From positions 3,658,001 to 3,722,000 of the forward strand of contig JBAJFE010000014.1 in assembly GCA_037903355.1 (NCBI GenBank): a DNA stretch of 64,000 nt. The letters are read 5' to 3'. Position 1 is the first letter of the stretch, and each line of letters begins with the position of its first letter. Below are positions 1 through 10,495 of the stretch, one piece after another. The DNA is from Trichuris trichiura. Taxonomy: Eukaryota; Nematoda; Enoplea; Trichinellida; Trichuridae. The notes under the pieces were generated by a model. The model did not search any database, was not told where the DNA came from, and saw nothing but the letters and a program-made list of their open reading frames with translations. Both the position numbers and the translations under genes were made by a program.

Positions 1-268
1 TGGCTTCCGCGCCACGTCCGTCACTTCTGTGGACTACCAGCGCTTTTCCGGGTGACGTAGCACCAGCTTATTGGAATTGTCCTGGGCGTTATCGATGGCG
101 TAATATGATCGTGCTGCCTTACATAGCATGCCCAATACTACTGTGATAATTTCAGAGGCTCCTGTAACAACTGCGGTAACTGCAGAAATACGGCCGGAAA
201 GAAATTATGCCGCTGGTTTGCGTGCGGATACTTTGCATTGAGTCCTGTAAATTATTTTATTTTCAAAG

Positions 269-1649
269 GTGCTGCAGTTGACGAAAATGAGTCCCAGAAG
301 CGGATAAATTGTCAACCGAAACAAAATAACATAACCGTACCGTTTGCGAACTCGAGCAGTGCTAATCGGTCAGCGGATGTGCCATTTTCGAAGGCGGTAA
401 GCTACATTTGCCGATTGATCGGATAGTTACATCATTCGCCTTTCAGCAGCAAGTAACAAAGGCGGAACGGGATGATTCGCTCGCTGCTGAAGAAAAACTT
501 GTTCGCCATATGGCCAAAGGAAAAACAGAACTTTGTGAAAACTCTACTTCTTCGTTGTCATCTGTTTCTCCGGAACCTGAAGAAGAGAATAGTTTTGTAA
601 CGTGTACCGCAGACGAAATTTGTATTACCCACCGTGTAATTTCCCAACAAAATATGGTAAAAGAATTAGTTGGAAGGACTTGTTATTCTTAATATTTCGT
701 CTTCAGAACAACTTGGTAAATGAGAACTTTTCGTCTGGTGACGAGGATGGAAACAAGGTTTCCTTCCGCTCTTTAAGTGTCCTTTCAGTAAGTAGTCATC
801 TGATATGTCCTAATTGCTGTATCATTTGTACGACTTGATTTGCAGAACCATGAGGATGTAGTTAACTCCTGTGGGGTTGTTGAGGAACCTGGCTTCGAAA
901 ACGGTGTAATCATTGAAGTTGTAAAGTTTTTAGACGCGGACGAAATTACATTCGTCCGCGCAGATAGCGAAAGCATAAGTCATTTTAAAACTTTGTTTAA
1001 CGAGATGCGGTTTGCTTATGGTGCCGACGAAAGCAAACCGTTGGAATCCCTGAATATAGGTGAATGCGTTGCAGTCAAGTGCGAGCGGCACTGGCTGCGC
1101 GGTATCGTTTGCGCCATCCTTGAATTAGAATCTGCTTTAGTATTTTATAGCGACGTAGGCGAACTTCACAAGGTAAGCGATTTTGTGCTTTGAATTGATG
1201 GCTGGTCTGAGCTTGCAGCGTTCAAGGTCGCGTTTACCAAAATATACCCGCTGTTACCTCGATTTGCCGAGGTGCAGCAAATGGCATTTGTGGGTAAAAT
1301 GCTTAGTGTTCCAAGAAATCTATGGAATGGTTCCATAGAGTCGCTTGGTGATTGGTTTAAAAAAATGACCTTAAAACGTCAAGTAGTAGCTGTCGCACCG
1401 GAGCACGACTGGAGTTCGCGTGTAGGCACTGACCCGGTGAACCTGCAATTGTACATGAAAGAAAGAGGAATTAACGTAAACTTAAATTCCATGGTGAAAG
1501 ATAAGTGCATGGAAATGGTTGGTTCAACTACAATAACATTTGCCGTTCTGAATCGTGTGGGCAAGGCTTTAGAGGACGGTAAGTGAATGCCCAATACATT
1601 GTTCGATTTTCAATGTGGTATTCGACAGATTTCAGACAGCAGTAACTGA
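269..1649 (+). CDS. Tudor-domain protein, C-terminal part
   Basis: Tudor domains bind methylated arginine or lysine and scaffold RNP granules. Exons that splice in consistent phase: about 269-396, 447-656, 707-787, 846-1172, about 1212-1578 and 1636-1649, with GT-AG introns of 39-58 bp. The 846-1172 exon holds a Tudor core: GECVAVKCERHWLRGIV followed by a YSDVGELHKV strand in place of the usual DYG. The next exon carries the extended-Tudor helix segment (KIYPLLPRFAEVQQMAFVG). The last exon adds only a few codons before TGA at 1647-1649. The acceptor at 1211 was chosen because the stronger-looking AG at 1218 breaks frame. The 5' edge is uncertain and the gene probably starts to the left of the window. 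The family is clear; the member (TDRD-like) is not. Confidence 0.72.
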
Positions 1650-1835
1650 AATTGTATCACCGCCTTCGTCACTTGTATGCCATAAGAAGAAGACGACGAA
1701 GGGCTTCTGATCGTTTTGACGTTTCTGTTTCCCGCTGAAAATATAAGCTTCATTAATTTATCCTCTACTTTGTTTTGAATGCATAACTCGTCTTACTGTG
1801 AGCAAGATGTTACGCAGACATTTTGTTGGTGATCC

Positions 1836-1870
1836 CTGATAATGGGTCATTGTAAAACCCGAAAGCTCCG
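1836..1870 (+). repeat. Isolated Penelope pseudo-LTR remnant with ribozyme-like core
   Basis: CTGATAA, then GGGT...ACCC able to pair, then GAAAGCTCCG. This is the same core seen in the PLE ends elsewhere in the window, with one change in the first box (G to A). No other PLE sequence surrounds it, so it is a short relic lying just outside the Tigger element. Confidence 0.45.
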
Positions 1871-2386
1871 ATTAGGCCAAGTGGATAAAGAATGCGCACC
1901 TACCGTAAAATACAGGCAGTTCTAGTACAACGTGAGCGTTTGGTCACTTAAAAATCTTGAAAAATCTCGCGTTATATGAAATCGGGTTATAGTAGACATG
2001 TAAAGTATAGGAAAATCACGATTTGGTTTAAAGCGTCAGGATTGTTTACTTGTAAACAACAACGGAGAGATATCTTAAGTAAGCTGGGTTGAAACAGGAA
2101 GTATGATGTACCTGAGCTACTTATTCTACCGTTAGGCACGCTGACGTATGGATCCTCTTACACAGGGTCTGAATAACATTATCTTTTACGGCGATCATAC
2201 ATTAACGGCATAGCTTTTATGATAGAACTCTTTACAGCGGACAGAGTTCAAACTGGCTTTCAGGAGCGGCGTGCTTGCGTCTTTAGCTTGTGGAAAGAGT
2301 CCCTCTCAGGACTAAAATAAACGACCTCATACCCAAGAAAGAATGGAGTTCCGTTGGACTCACTTTTTAAATCTCACTATCCTTTG

Positions 2387-4247
2387 TTACGGGCGAGCTG
2401 ATGTCCTATTAGATGTAGGAGGTAGCGCTTCCTCATCGTCACAATGTTTCTTCATTGCAGTAAAGTAGAATTCGAGCTTCTTTTGTTTCGCACGTGTACT
2501 TCTTTCGTACAGCAGCTGCTTATATGGCTCCAAGCAAGCTCGGATACCTCTTGTGGTTTTCTCGCTGCGTACTGCATTACAATTATTGTCTTCACGCCAT
2601 TGTAAACGCTGTTCAATAGTTTCCAATGTATCTGACAGCTCAGCAGTGGTCATTTGTCGCGGAGGAGCTTCCTGATTTTCATCATCGTCTTCTCTTCCTT
2701 CTGCTTCCCCTGCTACAGAGAGTTCCTGCAGCTCCTCGGTGATCAGCTCATCCGGTTGAGAATTCAAAATGTCCTCAATATCCTGATATTCCACTCCTTC
2801 AAAGCCTAGCCTGTTTGCCAACTGAACGCAGCTTTTAGTAATTTCGCATACTTGAGCAGAAGGCTCAAAATCTTTCAAATCGCAGATCAGATCTGGGATG
2901 AGTTTCCGCCAAACACGGTGCAAGCACTGTTTCGATACGTTATTTCAATCTTCTACGATGTTGTTAATGGCCATTCTCAGGTTATAGTTCATCCAAGATT
3001 CCATCACAGTTTCACAATTTTCTCCGTCGGTCGCGTCGATTAGCATCTTGAACGTTCGCCTTAAGTAGTAAGCTTTGAATGCTCTGATAACGCCTTGGTC
3101 AAGCGGTTGTAACAAAGAAGTGGTCCGTGCAGGCAAGAAAACAAAGTGGACATTTGGGTCTAGCTCAGCTATCATCGGTGGGTGGCTTGGCGCGCTATCC
3201 ATGATTACGAGAACTTTAAAAGCCAAGATCTTCTCGTTCAAGTATTTCTTAATGTCATTGACATAAGCATTAGAAAAAATACCACAATGTTCGCCTCTGT
3301 GGCGAAGCAGGAAGCGCGGACGTCGATGCCACGCAAACATTTCCAATAGAAGTACAAAACTTGGTCAAAGAAAAGGGCTACTGCCTCGACATTCGTCTAC
3401 CAATTCGACATTCGTCTACCAAATACCAAGGCAAATTTGGGCGGTTATCCATCCTCTTTTGCTGTACCTGTAGTAAACGCCCAAACTGCTTTTAATAACT
3501 CCCCTTAGGGCTCGTGGATTGGCATGACGATGAATCATCAATGGCTTCAGCTTAAGATCCCCACTAGCGTTGGCGCCGAGCTTTACAGTCACACGGTCCT
3601 TCGCAGCGCAGATTCCTGCAGCATTCCTACGGTCTCTGGAAATGTAGGTCCTTTTTGGCATACGCTTTAGATAAAGATTTGTCTCGTCGAAGTTAAAAAT
3701 TTGATCGAGGCAGTAGCCCTTTTCTTTGACCAAGTTTTGTACTTCTATTGGAAATGTTTGTGCGGCATCGACGTCCGCGCTTCCTGCTTCGCCACAGAGA
3801 CGAACATTGTGAAAACTGTATCGATTCTTGAAACGGCAAAACCAACCACTACTAGCAGTAAATGGAGGAATTTCAGTAGGATTTGTAGACTGTTTTTTAA
3901 GGTCTTCGTAAATGGTAACTGCTTTTTGTCCGATGGTGAAAAACGTTGTTCCTATTCTTTTCACCGTTTGAGTTTCGATCCAAATGCTGAGTACTTTTTC
4001 CATTTCTTCCAGTATCTTAGGCATTGTTCTTATTGACATCGCAATACTTGAACTGGTACCGCTTAGGCAAGTCTGTTTAATTTTTTCTGCATTGCTCTTA
4101 ATGGTCCTTTATGCCGGTAGCTTTGACAATATCACATGTCGTCTCATTCCGTTCATACCGTTTCAGTATCTCAAGCTTCTCTCCAACAGTCAGCACCTTT
4201 CTTTTTCGACCACTACCAGCTTACTTCGAATCAGGAAGCTTAGACAT
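2387..4247 (-). pseudogene. Tigger transposase (CENPB/DDE_1 family), inactivated
   Basis: Reading down the minus strand from the ATG at 4247: an N-terminal HTH (RKRKVLTVGEKLEILKRY) with stop codons after it, then a CENPB-type DNA-binding segment (WFCRFKNRYSFHNVRLCGEA), then the catalytic core. The first catalytic Asp is in FNFDETNLY, the second in VIMDSAPSHP, the third in LLQPLDQGVI, followed by the usual FKAYYLRRTFK. The C-terminal tail is acidic. Breaks: stops in the N-terminal region, an in-frame TGA near 2945 where Trp is expected, and about 150 bp of foreign order at 3280-3430 that splits the core between the first and second Asp. Not functional. All three catalytic residues are still readable. 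Confidence 0.85.
3283..3389 (+). repeat. Inverted duplicate of transposase segment 3703-3813
   Basis: The plus strand here matches the complement of 3703-3813 almost perfectly over about 107 bp, starting CACAATGTTCG and ending TGCCTCGA. It is followed by two tandem copies of TCGACATTCGTCTACCAA (about 3385-3423). The segment sits where the reading frame of the transposase breaks, so it is an insertion of locally copied, inverted DNA. Confidence 0.8.
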
Positions 4248-4554
4248 TTTCAGATACTTAAAGACTATCCTCAGATCGCGGAATCAGACAAAATACTTAT
4301 GAATTGAGCTCGGAATCAGACGGTGTGAATGCTTTCCGAATTCTGTGCAAGCGTACTACGACTCACTGGAAAAGCTCTACAATGCCTGCGCTTCGTGAGA
4401 ATTGAAAATGGAAACGTCATCCGTACACATGTTCCTGCCGGCGCGAATTATTCCACCAAACATGAATACCAATCAGTAGCCTGTTTGAGTATGCATATCG
4501 CAGGGTGCACAGCTGGGTCGGACACTACTTCTGATCCTAAGCGTTATACTAGTC

Positions 4555-4747
4555 CATAGTTTCTCAACCTTTTTTGCCCCAGGGCTCCCCTAGGCCTTGT
4601 CAAAGCCCACCAGGGCCCCCTAGGCCTTGTCAGGGCCCACCGTTTATTGGGACAATGTCCTGCCGCATTATCCTCCAGGGCCCCCTGGCTTCCAGGGCTC
4701 CCCTAAAATCTCCTAGGGCCCCCCAGGGTCCACGTTGAGAAACACTG
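4555..4747. mobile_element. hAT-type MITE (193 bp) inside the Tigger element
   Basis: The ends are CATAGTTTCTCAACC and GTTGAGAAACACTG, the classical hAT terminal inverted repeat. Both sides are flanked by the 8-bp direct repeat TACTAGTC (4547-4554 and 4748-4755), the hAT target duplication length. The interior is G/C-rich with repeated CCCCTAGGCCTTGTC-like blocks and no ORF, so it is non-autonomous. Confidence 0.85.
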
Positions 4748-4814
4748 TACTAGTCGGACACTACTTCTGATCCTAAGCGTTATGAGCGAAAACGCGTTAT
4801 ACGAGAACTACCTG

Positions 4815-5551
4815 TATAAGTTTCTACAATCCTGTGCGTTATATAACATGTGCTTAATATCGTTGCGTTTCTCTTTGTCATTAAATTGAAACTCGAAATT
4901 CTTTAAGTTGAACTGTTAATAAGTAACAAGGTATGTTTCCATATCTCTTGAGCTGACCAACTGCTCGCCTTTGCGAAGACTACCATCGTTAAAACAGACT
5001 TTTTCATGGCTTACTTTCGCATGCAGTTGGAAGAGTATAAAATCGACTGCACCATACAAATTTCAATTACAGTATAAGCATACATCCGGAGCTTTCGGGT
5101 CGGGACTGCTTCGTTGGTTTTATTGTTCCGCTCACTTTTGTCGAGTACGGTTCTAGATCGGTTGAGCCACCGCCGCCTTCCCTTCCGCTGGTTAAAACAC
5201 AAGTAGCTCTTCACTTCGCTACCTATTGGCTGTTTGTGGACAACAGACATGGTGGCCGGCTAAACTGCTGTGATTCAAACGCATTGAAATGTCGCCGTTG
5301 CCCCGCCGATGCTAAAACAAATTTCGAGCAAAACGGACAGACAATATAAATCTTGTATTTCAACGTGTTAACTAACAAAGAATTCGCATTTGCTCTCCGT
5401 AACAACGTGATGCTTACTAAGCAGGTTCAACGCACTGTAAAAATGGTCTAAAACAAAAACATAACATACCAATAATACATTCAAAGGAAGCAGTACCATT
5501 AACACTGGTATGATCGAAGGGCGTTCGTGACTTTAGCTTAACCATTTTAAA
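4815..5551. other. Intergenic, no gene seen
   Basis: Lies 3' of SETD3. Contains a 25-bp scrap of Penelope pseudo-LTR near 5089-5113 (TCCGGAGCTTTCGGGTC on the plus strand). The short ORFs here have no recognisable domain. Confidence 0.5.
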
Positions 5552-6994
5552 CTACGCTGCCGTCAAGACTGACGGCCACACTGCAGGAGTTTTAACGAAT
5601 TTGGCACTTTCTTCGTACAGCTTTACTTCCATATCAACTAACGTCTGGATAAATGGACGAACTTGTTCACGTGGTGCTTTTAAAATTCCAGTACGGCAAG
5701 CCTGAGCCATAAGCATCAAACGGTTGCTAAGAAAATCTTTAGCTTTGTTTTGCCACTCTTCGTCGACCGTCACTGAACTTTCGGCAGTTTTCAATATAGT
5801 CAGCTGCTCCTTGTTAGCAACAAACATTAATGAAAAGCGAAAGGCGTTTTCATCAATGGAAACCATTTTGTCCTTAATCAGGTAAAAGTTCTCGCTGGTT
5901 TTGAAATTGTGCTTCTTCATAACGTCAGTTCTGAGCTCGTAATTACTGTCGTTGGACGTATAACCCAACTGAATGACAGCAGCATACTTTTCACTATTGT
6001 GTGGCACAAATCCATAATGGACAAGGAAGTCGGAGTTTGTCCGCTCCCCATAAGAAGTAAATACCTGTTCATTTTGGCGCCATTCTTTGCCTGCCAGAAA
6101 GCGAATAACGTTATTCTCACTGTCATAGTCTGAACACATTGGAACAGACGAATCATGATTTACCATGTCCCAATGGGGTATAAATGCCAGAGAGTCGCGC
6201 TCAAATTCAATCCTGTTGTTTTCCGGACAAGGAAGATGGTTGCCTCGAGATACGGCCATAAACATTGCCCATCGAAAATTTTCAAATGTGAACGTTACCG
6301 GTGTTATTCCGCTTCCCCCAAGGTCGGAATCTTCCGTGAAGAACAGGTTGTAGATGTAGGAATACTGGCGGCAAATATTGCGCACCATGCTATCCACCTT
6401 GGAGAAGCAAGAAGTATGTTTTATAGCTAAAAGTTCTGCTTCGGAAAACGAGAACGGAGATTCCTCATCTGCCGGAAGAATGGCAATATAATCGCGCCAA
6501 AACGAATCCTTACGAAACGTTTCGTAAAGCAATGCCAACGCAAGGGAAGTAGTGCCCACCAGTTTAAGCAGTGGGCCTGCTTTAAGTATTTTTGCCAAGC
6601 CGCTGCGCCTTTCCAAGTGGCGAAGCGTCAAGGCGATTGGACGCGGCACAGTGATAAGCACTTCTCCAATGGAGATGTCTTCTTTTGCAAACAGTCCAAT
6701 ACCATAACCTTCAACCTGTTTCGCCTGCAGGCGATCCGACTTGATGCCTGCATTTTTGCACCAACGCTCAAACTTCGGCATATTTGGCCAACGGCTCCGA
6801 CTGTACGCACGCGGAAAATTAATTTGAAGCTTATCGATTTCTGCTACGATTTCTAGAAGTTTCTGAAGATCTGCAAAGCGTTCATTTAAAGAAGACGGAG
6901 GCGTGCGTCCAAGATCCATAGCCATCCGTGAAGTTAGCTTGTGCACCTGTTCCACAACTGCTGCCATGCTTTCCGCTCCAGACCAGAAAAACAA
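5552..6994 (-). CDS. SETD3: SETD3-like actin-histidine N-methyltransferase
   Basis: SETD3 methylates a histidine of actin and acts mainly in the cytoplasm. The single-exon frame encodes 480 aa. Residues about 70-110 open the SET fold (FERWCKNAGI, then VEGYGIGLFAKEDI), about 190-230 form the inserted iSET helices (SFWRDYIAILP, RQYSYIYNLFF), and the cofactor and active-site signatures follow at about 280-340: FIPHWDMVNHDSS and TSYGERTNSDFLVHYGFV. The C-terminal third is the helical Rubisco-LSMT substrate-binding domain. It is shorter than vertebrate SETD3 (just under 600 aa), lacking the acidic tail. The first ATG at 6994 is used; Met10 or Met25 are possible starts. No intron is needed, unlike its neighbours. 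Family assignment is strong; actin as the substrate is inferred. Confidence 0.9.
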   Translation of the reverse strand: MFFWSGAESMAAVVEQVHKLTSRMAMDLGRTPPSSLNERFADLQKLLEIVAEIDKLQINFPRAYSRSRWPNMPKFERWCKNAGIKSDRLQAKQVEGYGIGLFAKEDISIGEVLITVPRPIALTLRHLERRSGLAKILKAGPLLKLVGTTSLALALLYETFRKDSFWRDYIAILPADEESPFSFSEAELLAIKHTSCFSKVDSMVRNICRQYSYIYNLFFTEDSDLGGSGITPVTFTFENFRWAMFMAVSRGNHLPCPENNRIEFERDSLAFIPHWDMVNHDSSVPMCSDYDSENNVIRFLAGKEWRQNEQVFTSYGERTNSDFLVHYGFVPHNSEKYAAVIQLGYTSNDSNYELRTDVMKKHNFKTSENFYLIKDKMVSIDENAFRFSLMFVANKEQLTILKTAESSVTVDEEWQNKAKDFLSNRLMLMAQACRTGILKAPREQVRPFIQTLVDMEVKLYEESAKFVKTPAVWPSVLTAA

Positions 6995-7432
6995 GCAGTT
7001 TTCACTCAGTAGAAATTAATGGTTTGCAGGTTGATGGTACAAAACAGGCCTCTACGAATGAATGAAGTCAGTAGCCCAGAGACTTGTCAAAAAGAATACA
7101 AAAAACTGGCACCTATTTAAACTCGCGCTAACATAATGCTGCCAGACATAAAATCAAAATTTATTTTTACATATAGGCTGTTTAATGCGTCATGGGACAA
7201 ACGAGCTATAGTTACTAAATAATTACCGCATTTTTTGGCACTCACTTCATTTAGAAAACCTTAGTATCGTACAGAGTTGGGTAATGGCCCTAAGTTACGA
7301 TTCCAGAACGATATAAGTTAATTCTAGCTTTACGCATGGGCATATAGTTAATGTGCCTATACAGCAATGTGCATTTACATTAAGCTTCGCTGAATTATAT
7401 TAGTTTAAATGGTAGCACTCTTACTGAATGGC
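6995..7432. other. Intergenic, upstream of SETD3
   Basis: AT-rich, no ORF with recognisable content. Must contain the SETD3 promoter, but I see no distinct motif. Confidence 0.4.
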
Positions 7433-7538
7433 CATCCTGCCTTGATTTTGAAAATGTGGTTTCTTGGTACGGGAGCGTATGTTTTCATAATGTAAAAGCT
7501 TTATTACGGAAGTATTCCCGTTTAATGTGCCAAATAAC

Positions 7539-7575
7539 TCCGGAGCTTTCGGGTCGACCGAGACCCGTCTTCAGC
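7539..7575 (-). ncRNA. Hammerhead-like core, 3' pseudo-LTR of the PLE
   Basis: On the minus strand: CTGAAGA, then C, GGGTC...GACCC (5-bp stem), then GAAA and GCTCCGG. CTGANGA plus GAAA around stem II is the hammerhead core; such ribozymes are known from Penelope pseudo-LTRs. Oddities are an unpaired C before stem II and no obvious classical stem III. Confidence 0.55.
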
Positions 7576-7715
7576 GGTTGTGAATTACGGATGTAACTTG
7601 TGCGCGTGACTTGAGTCTTCTGTCGTTTTCATGGTTTAAAGCGGGTGTTTTAAAGCTCTTTGTTGGTGGTCTTCTGTTTGTATGATATGTAATTTGTCCG
7701 TTTTTTCGCATTTTT

Positions 7716-10108
7716 TCATGTGCGGTGATTATTTCTTCTTTCACTTGCTCCATGTGTTCTTGTATCATGTCCAATTATGGAGCAGCAGTCGTAACGCGTC
7801 ACTATATTTGTCCAAATTTCACTTACATCTGCTCCTTGGTCGCGGTTATATGTGAGGTTGTGTCTTATGTAAAGGGCTTCTTTGATTCTTCTTAATCGTA
7901 GGTTCTTTTCATAACATAAGACTTTTGGGTTGAGCGTCTGGTAACATTCTGTGGCATGTTCTGCCACAGCAGAGGCTTGTTTGGCTTTTTCCATGGTGAT
8001 TATCGGGTTTAAAATTGGTCTTCCTCTTTGTGTAGTTCCATTGCCACTGCTATTGAGCATGGCCTTCGCATTGTTGTAACTTGCAAGCTTTTTTAAGTGT
8101 TCATTAAATCTATGTTCTAAAGTGTTCCCGTTTCGCCAATATAAATTCCTGAGCAAGAGCATTCCACTGCGTATACTAATCCTGTCTTCTTGTTTGTTGG
8201 GATTTTTGTTTTGTCCGAGCGAAGAATTGATCTGAGGTTAGGGGAGCTCTTGAAGAAGACTCTGAAACCTAATGTTCTTCCTAGCCGGGTAATTTTTTCT
8301 CCTAAGCTAGCCACATAGGGAATAACTAAGCAAGGCTGGTGCGAAGCGTTTTCTGCACTAGGTTCACGTTTGCGAAGCTTGTAGTTGAATACTTGGCTAA
8401 TAAAGGACCTGGGATATCCGTTCTTGTAGAAAATGTTTCGAATGTGGTTGAACTCTGGTTGAAGATATTCAGGACTGCATAATTTGATTGCTCGGTCAAT
8501 CATTCCGGAGAGGATACCTCGCATTACTGATCTGGGGTGATGTGATGAAAAGTTGAGGTACTGATCCGTGTGCGTGGGTTTTCTATATACTCTGGTTTTT
8601 AGCCCATCGTTTGTGCGGATAATTAAAGCGTCTAGAAAGGGTAGGGTGTTGTTGTCTTCTTTTTCCATTGTGAAAACAATTTGGTTCGGGCGGATGTTGT
8701 TGAGGAATTGTAAAAATTGCTCTTCCATTCCAGCTTTAATAATTACGAATATGTCGTCTACGTACCTTTTGAAAAGGCGTGGAGCTATGTGTCTGTCTAC
8801 CGTTGCGAACATCTGTCTTTCAAAGCTTTCCATAAATATTTCTGCTAATACTGGAGATAAGGGGCTGCCCATAGGTACTCCGCTAGATTGTTTGTAGTAC
8901 TTGTTATCAAAAGTGAAATGATTGCCTTCTTCCATGCAAAAGGAAACCAATTTGACAATGTGAAAGGGATTTAGTTAAGTTCTCGTGGGTAGACTTGTGT
9001 CTGCATTGAGGAGATTGTGTAAGATCTCAAGTGTATCTGATATGGGGATGCTCGGGAATAGTTCTTTTACGTCATAACTAACCAGAGTCTCATCTGGTTC
9101 TAGGTAGTGACTCCGGATTTCGTTGACAAAAGTTTTGCTATTTTTGATAAAGGACGGCTCTTTGCCAGTAAGCGGTTTGATGATCGTTCCTAAGTATCGA
9201 CTGAGTTCACTTGTGATACTATTAATGATGGAGACTATTGGTCTCATTGGAATCCCTGGTTTGTGTACTTTTGGGAGACCATAGAGCTCAGGGGGTCTGA
9301 AGTTCGATGCAAACTTAAGATGTGCTATCATTTTGCTGAATTCAGGTTCGTTGGTCTCAGCGGCATATGTGATGAGGAGAGATCGAAGATTTTTCCGGGA
9401 AGTCTCTGTAGGGTCAGTGGGTAAAGGGGCATAATTGTTGGTGCTTAAGATAGCTGTCATTTTTTCTATGTAGGTGTTTCTGTCTAGTAGAACTATTTTA
9501 TTCCCTTTATCGGCTTAAGTGATAATTTTGTTCGGTTGATTTCGAAGCTGATGTAGGCAGTTCATCTCATGTCGACTTAAGTTAGGAGTGGCGTTGAAGC
9601 GGTGATGTAAGATTAATGTAGATAAAGTGCTTTTAATCTGTCTGGCTCTTTGCGGGTCTGTCGAAGATAAGCTGTCTTCAATTGAGGTAACGATACCGAG
9701 AATGGGTGGTCGTTTAGGGGTGGGAACGAAGTTCAGTCCCTTTTTTAGTATGGCCTTCTCATTTTCACTTATAGAGGAGGAGCTGAGGTTTACTATTGTT
9801 GTATTTAGTTCCGACTCAGTGGTCCTTTGTAAGCTATTGCTGTAGACATTTAGAGAAGTCACCGGGAAACTCGCCTGAAGTCTATCGAATTTCCTTTTTA
9901 ATACCTGTTTTTGTGTCGTGCAAACTGTTCCTGCGGCCACATCTACATGTCTGACCAAGGCTTCGTAAATTGCTCTCTGTAGTTGGTTTCTGAGGTAACT
10001 GAGTGTGTTGTTGTAGTTTGCTCTCAAATTCGCTAGTGTAAATCTGTGTTGTCTTATAACGTTTTTGAGCAGAGATAATCCAGCGGAAAATAGGATTCGT
10101 TTTGTCAC
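7716..10108 (-). pseudogene. Penelope RT-endonuclease ORF, broken
   Basis: Order on the minus strand: N-terminal helical region; RT palm with SYDVKELFPSIPI (motif A), SSGVPMGSPLSPVLAEI (motif B) and KRYVDDIFVI (YVDD, motif C); then GIYIGETG of the GIY-YIG nuclease and the C-terminal RIKEALYIRHN...W region. Breaks: an in-frame TAA near 9515 after KIIT, another near 8973 before NPFHIVKL, and a one-base deletion near 8125 just after GIYIGETG. Compared with the copy at 61-63 kb it keeps about 120 more N-terminal residues but is not open. The catalytic aspartates and the YIG triad are intact, so the damage is recent. Confidence 0.9.
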
Positions 10109-10165
10109 GAACTTTGGACAGAAGACTCAAGTCACGCGCACAAGTTACATCCGTAATTCACAACC

Positions 10166-10201
10166 GCTGAAGACGGGTCTCGGTCGACCCGAAAGCTCCG
10201 G
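10166..10201 (+). ncRNA. Hammerhead-like core, inverted 5' pseudo-LTR of the PLE
   Basis: Same core as at 7539-7575 but on the plus strand, part of the terminal inverted repeat: CTGAAGACGGGTC, loop, GACCCGAAAGCTCCGG. Confidence 0.55.
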
Positions 10202-10495
10202 AGTTATTTAGCACATTAAACGGGAATACTTCCGTAATAAAACTTTTACATCCTGCCTTGATGTAACAATACGAACGCATGTATATACGATTAGGTGAAA
10301 GAAAACTTTTAATCAATTTATATGAGCTTTAGGCATCAAGCGATGTAGCAGCTAAAGTAAGCAAATTGTCGGCGCTTGGGAATGGAAACGAGTTTGTCCT
10401 TGAGTTCAGCTTTACTGTAGTCGTACGTCGCGGCAAATTGCTATTTTCTCTTGTGGGGCTTTCTTTCCGTGTTTTTTGTTTCTGCGTACACCGGA

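Larger units (their letters stand above)
1913..4814 (-). mobile_element. Tigger/pogo DNA transposon, decayed
   Basis: The ends are inverted repeats: CAGGCAGTTCTAGTACAACG on the left against the complement of CGTTATACGAGAACTACCTG on the right, each flanked by TA, the pogo/Tc1-mariner target duplication. The 2.9-kb body carries a Tigger-type (CENPB-like) transposase on the minus strand. Added damage includes a 193-bp hAT MITE near the right end, a roughly 35-bp tandem duplication around it (4517-4547 and 4753-4783), and an inverted duplication inside the transposase. A second, partial copy of the left subterminal region lies at 39.6-39.9 kb, so the family has more than one member here. Confidence 0.82.
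7447..10248 (-). mobile_element. Penelope-like element, full length with inverted pseudo-LTRs
   Basis: Flanked by the 14-bp direct repeat CATCCTGCCTTGAT (7433-7446 and 10249-10262), the target duplication. The element reads on the minus strand: RT, then GIY-YIG endonuclease. About 130 bp at each end are inverted copies of each other (about 7492-7625 and 10121-10247), the known Penelope layout in which a 5' pseudo-LTR is inverted relative to the 3' one. Beyond the right-hand homology, the 3' end of the element (7447-7491) adds a tail containing the complement of ACGCTCCCGTACC that recurs in other copies here. Each pseudo-LTR holds a hammerhead-like core. Confidence 0.9.

Noticed and set aside
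1..268. First exon(s) of the Tudor gene
   Set aside because: Several short open stretches exist, but none shows Tudor sequence or a phase-compatible donor I can defend.
5011..5405. Minus-strand ORFs 3' of SETD3
   Set aside because: Low-information sequence containing a PLE scrap; no homology recognised.
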